6,107 nt of DNA, taken from the NCBI GenBank assembly GCA_964390795.1, contig CAYMLQ010000354.1, positions 1 through 6,107 of the forward strand, written 5' to 3'. Source of the DNA: CAYMLQ01 sp964390795 (GTDB lineage Bacteria > Verrucomicrobiota > Kiritimatiellia > RFP12 > UBA1067). The notes beneath the pieces are model-generated. The model was not told the origin of the DNA and made no database searches. It was given only the letters and a program-made list of their open reading frames with translations. Both the position numbers and the translations under genes were made by a program. Position 1 is the stretch's first letter. The number at the start of each line of letters is the position of its first letter. Positions 1-5,232 of the stretch are shown here, piece after piece.

Positions 1-1
1 C

Positions 2-757
2 ACGTTTCACAAATACACCTTCTTCGAGGCCATCGAGAAGACGGCGCAGCTCGGACTGCCCTACATCGGCGGGCTGAGCTTCATGCAGCAGGTCAGCAAA
101 GACATCCCGAAGAACTTCGATCAAAACCTCACCGGCGACGAATTGCGCCAAATCCGCCTCAAGATGGAATCCTCCGGCGTGCGGATGCTGACGTACTACG
201 CACAGACTATTCCCAAAGACGAACCAGGCTGCCGCAAGCTCTTCGAGTTCGGACGCAAGATGGGCTTCGAAACCTTCATGTGCGAACCGACGTCCGAGCA
301 GCTTGATCTGCTCGACACATTCGCCAACGAATACGGCATCAACGTCGCCATCCACAACCACGGCCCGAACATCTCGCCCAACAACTGGCGCCCCGAGCAA
401 ATCCTCACCCTGTGCGAGGGCCGCAGTAAACGTATCGGGGCCGCGCCAGACCTCGGCTACTGGCTGCGCCACGGGATTGATCCGGTGGAAGCCGTGCGCC
501 TGCTGAAGGAACGCATCCTGACCGTCCAGATGCACGACCTGCATGAAGCGGGAGGCAAGGGTCACGACGTGCCGTGGGGCACCGGAGTCGGCAAGTCGGA
601 GGAGTTCTTCCGCGAGTTGCATCGCCAGAGCATCAAGCCCACAATGATCGGTCTGGAATACGCGTATGACTGGTATGAATCCATGCCCAAGCTCGCCACG
701 TGTATCGAGTTCTTCAATGCTACTACACTCAAGTTCGCTTCTGAATCCAACCCCTAA
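2..757 (+). CDS. Sugar phosphate isomerase/epimerase family TIM-barrel protein, 5'-truncated by window edge
   Basis: The frame is open from base 2, so the gene begins upstream; the ATG at 83 is an internal methionine (FMQQV). About 251 residues are visible of a family usually near 280-320, so roughly 40-60 are missing, including any export signal. The fold is the xylose-isomerase-like TIM barrel (AP endonuclease family 2, IolE/YcjR-like). Numbered from the Met at 83, likely metal ligands are E68 (CEPT), D123 (APDLGYW), H151 (VQMHDL) and E192 (IGLEYAY); an HNHGP strand lies at 91-95. This E/D/H/E set is known from divalent-metal ketose epimerases and isomerases, so a keto-sugar epimerase, isomerase or 3-keto-glycoside-processing role is likely; the substrate cannot be read. 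The TAA overlaps the next gene's ATG, which implies one operon and translational coupling with the glycosidase. Family is secure, reaction is not. Confidence 0.88.
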   Translation, partial: TFHKYTFFEAIEKTAQLGLPYIGGLSFMQQVSKDIPKNFDQNLTGDELRQIRLKMESSGVRMLTYYAQTIPKDEPGCRKLFEFGRKMGFETFMCEPTSEQLDLLDTFANEYGINVAIHNHGPNISPNNWRPEQILTLCEGRSKRIGAAPDLGYWLRHGIDPVEAVRLLKERILTVQMHDLHEAGGKGHDVPWGTGVGKSEEFFRELHRQSIKPTMIGLEYAYDWYESMPKLATCIEFFNATTLKFASESNP

Positions 758-759
758 TG
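755..759 (+). promoter_or_regulatory. TAATG stop-start overlap (translational coupling)
   Basis: The isomerase stop TAA (755-757) shares its last A with the glycosidase ATG (757-759). The 20 bases before it (…GAATCCAACCCCTA) contain no purine-rich ribosome-binding site, which suggests that ribosomes finishing the first gene re-initiate on the second. This is seen directly; the coupling itself is inference. Confidence 0.6.
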
Positions 760-3318
760 TCCCCAATGAACCAGATCGCCCTCAACGGTAATCCGAGGAA
801 GACGGAAACAGCGATGCTCATGCTCGCTTGCATGGTTTCCGTCATGTTGCCGACTTTCGCCGCCGAGCCATTGCAACTTCCTTGGCAGCGGGAGATTCCG
901 TTGCGTGAGGCCGCCCGCTCCGTCTTCCTCACGAATACGCTTAACGCCACCAATCCGCTGCCCGACTGGAGCTGCTATCCCAAGGGTCAGGCCATGACGA
1001 TCAACAACCTGAAGATGCGCACCACGCTCTGGGGCAGGCCGGACCGCGTCACCCTCAGTCTGATGAAGAACAACGTCTGGGACCGCCGGATCAACGCGCG
1101 CGGCCTCACCGCTCCGACCTTGCAAGAAATCATCGATGGCGCGCTCGACCCCGCGAACAAAGACTACGAAGGCGTGGCAAAGAATTGCCAGCGTCCCATG
1201 CGCTATGGATATCTGCTCAAGGGTGGCGGATACTACGATCCCTATCGCGAGCCGCTCGAATACCCGATGCCCTGCCAGAAGCCGGTCGGACAGATTATTG
1301 TGGGCATGGATGCGTTCGCCGGCGCTGCGTCACCGGAAGCCACGCAGAGTTGCGCCAACGGCATCGTGACTCTGGAGCAAACCAACGGCGTAGCCTGTGC
1401 CAACCTCCAGTACGTGCTGGGTATGGCGAACGACATCTACGCGATTCGCTGCGAGTATTCAGGAATCGTTGCGCCAGTCTGGCTGCGGCTCTATCGCCAT
1501 CGCGACACGACGCATTTAAGCTACATGAGCGCTGACGGCAAGACCTATACGAAGAAGGGCGCTGAGGCCGACAAGTCCTTCAACTATCCCATTGACCCGC
1601 CGACGAGCGGGAAGGATGGCCGCTTTTTCTGGATTCGCCAGATGATGCCGCCGGAAAAGACATTTCCGCAGGGCTTTGAGTATGTGCTGATGGGTGTCGT
1701 CATCACGCCGGGCCGGGCTGACATCGAAACCGTGGAAGGCAAAACCGGGCTGGGCACTCCGCCGCCGGACAAACGGATCGCGGAAGCGCCGGGCGCGGCC
1801 GCCACCGTGACGTTCACGCCGCAGAGCGGCGGCACGTTCGAAGCTTTGGTTACAGTCGTGACGACGCTGGACGGGCCGGATGTGCTGGCTGTCGCGAAAA
1901 AACGGCTGGCGGCAGCCGAGGCGGCGGGTTTCGACGGCGTGGCCCAGGCGAACACGGAATGGTGGAACGCCTTTTACGACCGGCGTGAAAACGGGCGCGT
2001 GTTTTACGGAACGAACGGCACCCGCTGCACCGACGACATCCACGCCATTTACCGCAGTTACGCCGATCATCACGGCGGCGGCACCCACACCGACATGCGG
2101 AAGTACGAATGCAGCGCCGAGTATGTGCATCCGGAACGCGATTCCCAATACTGGCACAGTTCGCCCTGCTACAACGAAGTGTTCACCACGCATCAGTTTG
2201 TCCGCAACCGCGCGGATCATCAGATCATGTGGAAGCAACTCGCCTGGCATTGGATGGAGGGCGGCAAGGACAACGCGCGAACCCTGTTCGGCATGCCGGG
2301 CATGGCGATCCTTCACGGCTACCAACCGCCGGTCAAACCGGATAAGATCGTCCACACCACGCTCACGCTGGAATTCTGTCTGGAAACCATGGCGCAAATC
2401 ATACGCCCCTCTTGGGACGAATGGGATTACGTTGGCGACATCAACGTCCTGCGCGAGGAGTGCTATCCGCTGATGCGCGAGATGGCCCTCTTCTACGCGG
2501 CCTACGCGAAGAAGGGTGACGACGGCCATTACCACATCATACCCTCGATGGAGCCGGAGAAATGGGGCTGGTATGGCGGGTTCGCCCGGAACAAAGACGT
2601 GATCAGTTCGCTCTGCCTGTTCCGCTGGGCGCTGAACCGCGCGGCCGAGGCGGCGGAAGTTCTCGGCCTGGACGAGAAGCTGCGCGGCCAGTGGCGTGAA
2701 GTCGCCGCAAATCTCGCACCTTATCCTACTTGGGACACACCCGAAGGGCCCGTCTATTGCGCGATCCGCGGCGTCGAGCCCGTGCATGCGGACTCCGACC
2801 ACTTCGGCGAGGCACCCCAGTATCCGACGCTGCTGGCGGACGACATCACGTTGGACTCCTCTGCCGAGCAGAAGGAGATGATGCTGCGCACGGCCCGGAA
2901 ATTGCCATCGGCCTGGACCTCGGCACACACCCAGCTCCTGCTAGGCATACCGGCGAAGCAGACGATGTGGAACATCTTCAACGCCGAAAGCCTGCTGAAC
3001 AGCCGCGGCGGGCGCATACATCTGTTCCCTGCTGTTGAACCCGGAACCGAAGTCGCGTTCCGCAACTTTCAGGCACGCGGTGCCTATGTGGTATCCGCAG
3101 CGAAAAACGCCAATCAAGTCTATTTCCTCGAAGTGCAGGTGCGGCGGGACGGCGTCTGCCGCATCCTGAATCCCTGGCCAGGCAGAGCGGTCGTCGTCCT
3201 TGAGTCCGGAAAGACGGAGCCTGTGATGTTCAAGGTGGGTCACAGCAGCGGTGAATGCCTGGAATTTGCAGCCGTCGCCGGGAAGACGTATTCCATCAGG
3301 TCTATGCAAGCGCCCTGA
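757..3318 (+). CDS. Secreted six-hairpin (clan GH-L, GH95/DUF5703-like) glycosidase
   Basis: An 853-residue protein of typical length for the (alpha/alpha)6 group that includes GH95. Basic residues R14 and K15 precede a hydrophobic stretch at about 19-35 ending PTFAAEP, a standard signal peptide. Residues ~45-385 form a beta-rich N-terminal domain containing a LMKNNVWDRR motif. A linker (EWWNAFYDRR, 401-410) leads to the helical barrel at ~420-745. There, CYPLMREMALFYAAY, then HIIPSMEPEKWGW, then VISSLCLFRWALNRAAEAAEVLG match the GH95 order; E601 aligns with the GH95 general acid (SPEN) and is my candidate. The C-terminal beta domain (~750-853) contains GGRIHLFPAV. The usual asparagine pair and GWS.AW motif of GH95 are not recognisable, so fucosidase activity should not be assumed. 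No good ribosome site precedes 757; coupling from the upstream stop may serve. Other starts are 769 and 814, the latter behind GAGGAAGACGGA but without a basic n-region. Confidence 0.8.
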   Translation: MSPMNQIALNGNPRKTETAMLMLACMVSVMLPTFAAEPLQLPWQREIPLREAARSVFLTNTLNATNPLPDWSCYPKGQAMTINNLKMRTTLWGRPDRVTLSLMKNNVWDRRINARGLTAPTLQEIIDGALDPANKDYEGVAKNCQRPMRYGYLLKGGGYYDPYREPLEYPMPCQKPVGQIIVGMDAFAGAASPEATQSCANGIVTLEQTNGVACANLQYVLGMANDIYAIRCEYSGIVAPVWLRLYRHRDTTHLSYMSADGKTYTKKGAEADKSFNYPIDPPTSGKDGRFFWIRQMMPPEKTFPQGFEYVLMGVVITPGRADIETVEGKTGLGTPPPDKRIAEAPGAAATVTFTPQSGGTFEALVTVVTTLDGPDVLAVAKKRLAAAEAAGFDGVAQANTEWWNAFYDRRENGRVFYGTNGTRCTDDIHAIYRSYADHHGGGTHTDMRKYECSAEYVHPERDSQYWHSSPCYNEVFTTHQFVRNRADHQIMWKQLAWHWMEGGKDNARTLFGMPGMAILHGYQPPVKPDKIVHTTLTLEFCLETMAQIIRPSWDEWDYVGDINVLREECYPLMREMALFYAAYAKKGDDGHYHIIPSMEPEKWGWYGGFARNKDVISSLCLFRWALNRAAEAAEVLGLDEKLRGQWREVAANLAPYPTWDTPEGPVYCAIRGVEPVHADSDHFGEAPQYPTLLADDITLDSSAEQKEMMLRTARKLPSAWTSAHTQLLLGIPAKQTMWNIFNAESLLNSRGGRIHLFPAVEPGTEVAFRNFQARGAYVVSAAKNANQVYFLEVQVRRDGVCRILNPWPGRAVVVLESGKTEPVMFKVGHSSGECLEFAAVAGKTYSIRSMQAP

Positions 3319-3520
3319 AGCGGTGTGGAACATGTCTCCGAGCGCTACTCCTCCAGGCGAGCAGGTCGTCCGAGACGCGGCAGCCCGGCACGTCGTCCGT
3401 GGCAAAGAGCCAGTAGCGGTTATTGAACAGTACCACCACCGGGTCGGCGCTGTGGCGGTGGCCCTTGCCGCCCCAGCCGTAGTCGAGGTTCAGCGGGTTG
3501 CAGAAGGTCGGAGGGCGCAT
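3302..3520 (-). pseudogene. GH43 family glycosidase, N-terminal remnant
   Basis: A 72-codon frame begins at ATG 3520-3518. Its first ~56 residues are a clear GH43 N-terminus: CNPLNLDYGW, then HSADPVVVLFNNRYWLFATD, then RVSDDLLAW. The Asp of SADP (D26) is the family's catalytic general base. After W56 (about position 3353) family resemblance stops, and the frame runs through unrelated sequence into the antisense of the glycosidase 3' end, ending TAG at 3304-3302. A complete GH43 catalytic domain needs roughly 300 residues, so four of the five propeller blades and the general-acid Glu are gone. The start codon is 12 bases after the GH51 stop, so the original operon spacing seems kept. No signal peptide is visible. 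GH43 members cleave arabinans, arabinoxylans or xylosides. A translated fragment could not be an active enzyme. Confidence 0.72.
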
Positions 3521-3532
3521 GCTCTTGACTCG

Positions 3533-4445
3533 TCATTTGCCGACTCCTATTCGCAACACGGTCAGAGAGTTTGCGGGGAAGGTGTGGAGGAACTCGGCGC
3601 CCGGAGTGTCGCAGGCGGTTTCGCGAGGGACAATCACCTCCGGATCGTCGAGCGAGTTCTCCGCCGTCGGATCGTCGTGGCTGAGGGTGATCACCCGCGC
3701 CTTCTTGGCGAGCGGTCCGCTGCCGTTGAGCGCGATCGTTACGACGCGCGGCACGGCGGCGCGGTTGACGACCTTAAGGATGATCTCTCCCGACTGGTGG
3801 TGGCGGCCAGCGAGCGCGAACAGGTCACGCTCCTTCGGCACGGTCTCCGGTTCCACGCGGGTGGGCAACACCGTGTCGGGTCGGTTCAATGCCAGCAGTC
3901 GTTGCACATGGTAGGAGCTACGGCGCACCAAGCGGGCGTTGTCGAAGCCGATCAGGTTCACCGGCCAGGCGATGTCGTTGACGTGATAGAACAACGGCGC
4001 GTAGGAGCTCATCACCACAACGTCGCTGTTGCGCTCTAAGCCGCAGCGAATGCGGGTTGCGGTCGTTGAGCGGCTCGCGGTCGTCGAGACCCATCGAGCC
4101 TCGAGCGCCGCCGTCGGCGATGAACTGCCAGCCCCAAAGCGAGTTGCCGAACCACTTGCGCTCCTGCCACTCGTCCGCCGTCCGCAGGAGATTGCCGGCC
4201 CACTTCGCGCCCGTCGGCAGCGAGGTCATCTCGAAATCGCGGTTCAGCAACATCTCCGCGTATAGCCCGCCCTCGCCCGCGTGGTTGATCTCTTCGAAGA
4301 AAATGCCGTAGAGGGTCGGGCTCACCGGCATTCCGGCCTCCCCGGCGCTGATCGTGACAGTCGCGGCCTGCGGCTCGGCGGCCGAGACCGTGAGGCCCAG
4401 TATGCCTGCAACAAGGCAGAGATATCGCAGAGTCACTGCACGCAC
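3533..4445 (-). pseudogene. GH51 alpha-L-arabinofuranosidase with internal deletion and frameshift
   Basis: Two ends of one GH51 gene are joined without the middle. The 5' part (4445 to ~4040) has a signal peptide (LRYLCLVAGILGLTVSAAEP), then SPTLYGIFFEEINHAGEGG, LYAEMLLNRDFE and WGWQFIADGGARGSMGLDD, ending NPHSLRL. The 3' part (~4042 to TGA 3535-3533), in another frame, reads GLERNSDVVVMSSYAPLF, VNLIGFDNARLV and SYHVQRLLALNRPDTVLP, ending in the family's beta-sandwich. About 135 plus 168 residues remain of a protein usually 500-660 long. The missing part is most of the TIM barrel, including both catalytic glutamates. Without the shift, translation continues out of frame to 3918. I chose GTG 4445 because AAGGGGA lies seven bases upstream; GTG 4436 is an alternative. 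GH51 enzymes remove terminal L-arabinofuranose from arabinans and arabinoxylans. Identity is certain for both ends; whether the deletion is biological depends on the assembly. Confidence 0.85.
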
Positions 4446-4535
4446 AGCCCTATCCCCTTGTTGGTTCACTGCGATCGGTTGTGCGCACACAGTCCCCGCG
4501 ACTAGCAAGAAGATAGCGGTGACAGGGGTTTTCAT
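4446..4535 (-). pseudogene. Signal-peptide ORF remnant upstream of GH51
   Basis: ATG 4535-4533 lies three bases after the preceding stop (TAA ACC ATG). It encodes a textbook signal peptide, MKTPVTAIFLLVAGTVCA, followed by QPIAVNQQGDRA. The frame then runs directly into a second signal peptide, that of GH51. Two complete signal peptides in tandem are not expected in one protein, so the first probably belonged to a separate secreted gene whose body has been lost. I.VNQ.GY-like motifs are typical of the N-terminal Ig-like domain of GH9-type and related secreted enzymes; here the Tyr would be Asp (GAT for TAT). That affiliation is a weak guess from about 12 residues. The alternative is a true GH51 start here with an odd extended leader. 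Confidence 0.45.
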
Positions 4536-4538
4536 GGT

Positions 4539-4758
4539 TTAGTCTCGGGTGACACGCACCTCGCCGACGAGGCCCGGCACTTTCTCCTTTTGCCGCACAA
4601 AACGGACAACCAGATGGTCCTTGTCCGCCACGAGCGCGGCCGGAATTGGGAAGGTCACTTCGCGGTAGGAGCCGTCTGCGGGAGCCGCGCCGATCACGCC
4701 AAGCGTCGTCAGGGGCGGCAACGCTGGAGCCGCTTTCACATTGGCAAATTGATTGCCC
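4539..4758 (-). pseudogene. C-terminal remnant of a GH127/DUF1680-like protein
   Basis: The last ~72 codons of a gene end at TAA 4541-4539. The readable part is GSYREVTFPIPAALVADKD, then HLVVRFVRQKEKVPG, then LVGEVRVTRD. A ...YPIP..L..GK..VTVRF....G...G..R pattern closing the protein is what I know from the C-terminal beta domain of GH127/GH146 (DUF1680) beta-L-arabinofuranosidase-like proteins. Other jelly-roll carbohydrate-active enzymes end similarly, so the family is tentative. The frame stays open further upstream to an ATG at 4910, but everything above 4758 is the inverted-repeat element (4759-4996) and not protein-like. The gene is therefore cut off exactly at the element's edge. An L-arabinose enzyme would fit the GH51 and GH43 pieces that follow at close spacing. 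Confidence 0.45.
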
Positions 4759-4826
4759 TCGGTTGGTGGCCCGGCGTGTTCGAGGAGTGAGCGTTGCTGG
4801 CGAACCTGTGTCGCAAGCTCGGGAGC

Positions 4827-4844
4827 GGGGACACTCCTGTCCCC
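4827..4844. repeat. Left inner hairpin GGGGACA-CTCC-TGTCCCC
   Basis: A perfect 7-bp stem (4827-4833 with 4838-4844) closes a four-base loop CTCC. It is the left copy of the element's core palindrome. No T-run follows on either strand, so it is not an intrinsic terminator. Confidence 0.85.
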
Positions 4845-4923
4845 GAAACGTCGGCCAATCGTCGCGCCACAGGCGATCCTCCCGTCGTATCCTGCGGCTC
4901 GGTGTTGCACAACCGTTCAAAAC

Positions 4924-4941
4924 GGGGACAAGAGTGTCCCC
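4924..4941. repeat. Right inner hairpin GGGGACA-AGAG-TGTCCCC
   Basis: A perfect 7-bp stem (4924-4930 with 4935-4941) closes the loop AGAG. It is the inverted partner of the hairpin at 4827-4844. The loops are complementary apart from one base (CTCC against AGAG), so the two copies can form either two small hairpins or one long cruciform. Confidence 0.85.
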
Positions 4942-5024
4942 GCTCCCAGCGCTACGCACACTACGCGCGTTCCTCGATCCCCCGGCCACCAACCGATTAC
5001 ATGTCTCACAAGTATAGCCGCCCT

Positions 5025-5040
5025 GCTCGAAATGTCGAGC
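5025..5040. repeat. Hairpin GCTCGA-AATG-TCGAGC
   Basis: A perfect 6-bp stem with an AATG loop, 28 bp outside the inverted-repeat element. It contains the first copy of the 10-bp direct repeat described for 5028-5090. No T-run follows. It may be a further module of the same repeat family. Confidence 0.6.
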
Positions 5041-5090
5041 GCATGCGGCCCGGGCTTCATCCGCAGTAGATTCGGCTGTACGAAATGTCG
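5028..5090 (+). repeat. Direct repeat CGAAATGTCG, two copies 53 bp apart
   Basis: CGAAATGTCG occurs at 5028-5037 and 5081-5090, each followed shortly by a CGC-rich tail (AGCGC and GCGC). The spacing is 53 bp start to start. It could be an operator pair or part of a composite dispersed repeat next to the element; the sequence alone does not decide. Confidence 0.5.
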
Positions 5091-5232
5091 GCGCTCCCTG
5101 TATAAACGTTACTCCGCCTACGTTCTGCCTATCAGCAAGCGGCACGCTGAGCTTTACAGTAGGAGAAACGAACAGATCCCCCACCGTCCTCATCCCGACA
5201 CACAGCGCGCCGCAGGTACGGAGGTACTCCCC
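5091..5232. other. Non-coding spacer after the oxidoreductase stop
   Basis: This stretch lies downstream of the minus-strand oxidoreductase stop. I find no protein-like frame, no T-tailed stem-loop and no convincing promoter. A minus-strand frame starting at 5193 enters the repeat and has no family resemblance. Confidence 0.5.

Larger units (their letters stand above)
4759..4996. repeat. MITE/REP-like inverted-repeat element
   Basis: A 238-bp non-coding element with nested symmetry. Its ends are a perfect 13-bp inverted repeat: TCGGTTGGTGGCC (4759-4771) and GGCCACCAACCGA (4984-4996). Inside, TCGAGGA (4780-4786) pairs with TCCTCGA (4971-4977). Further in, a 25-bp block at 4821-4845 matches the reverse complement of 4923-4947 at 24 of 25 positions. 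Each 25-bp block is also a hairpin on its own. The left arm spans 87 bp and the right arm 74 bp around a ~77-bp centre. No transposase frame is present, so any movement would need an enzyme supplied elsewhere. I see no clear target-site duplication. Short open frames across it on both strands are translations of the repeat. The GGGGACA...TGTCCCC core resembles repeats I recall as dispersed in Verrucomicrobiota genomes (memory, not searched). Confidence 0.75.

Noticed and set aside
1516..2928. 470-codon minus-strand open frame inside the glycosidase gene
   Set aside because: It lies wholly antisense to a gene with strong family motifs, is rich in Arg, Val and His as GC-rich shadows are, and shows no domain or signal.
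3251..4039. 262-codon plus-strand open frame over the GH43/GH51 remnants
   Set aside because: It is the antisense of clear GH51 and GH43 sequence, starts inside the glycosidase end and has no recognisable motif.
4827..4941. Hairpins as rho-independent terminators
   Set aside because: The stems are short and GC-rich, and neither strand has a following T-run. Both belong to a larger inverted repeat.
4751..4998. GATT at 4751-4754 and 4995-4998 as a target-site duplication
   Set aside because: Four bases, not placed symmetrically at the element ends, and the second copy overlaps the terminal repeat. Chance is sufficient.
4646..5069. Plus-strand frames containing RERGHSCPRNVG- and SGDTPVPETS-like peptides
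   Set aside because: These peptides are translations of the GGGGACA/TGTCCCC repeat. Such frames are often annotated as hypothetical proteins but have no coding support.
4759..5100. CRISPR-like array
   Set aside because: The repeats are inverted and nested, with only two direct copies of a 10-mer and no regular repeat-spacer pattern.
4450..5193. 247-codon minus-strand open frame
   Set aside because: It reads through the inverted-repeat element and then through the GH127-like remnant and signal-peptide piece in the wrong frame. The composition is Arg, Gly and Ser rich, with no family resemblance.
5205..5232. GGTACGGAGGTAC repeat just after the oxidoreductase stop as terminator or operator
   Set aside because: The pairing is only four bases and there is no T-tract.
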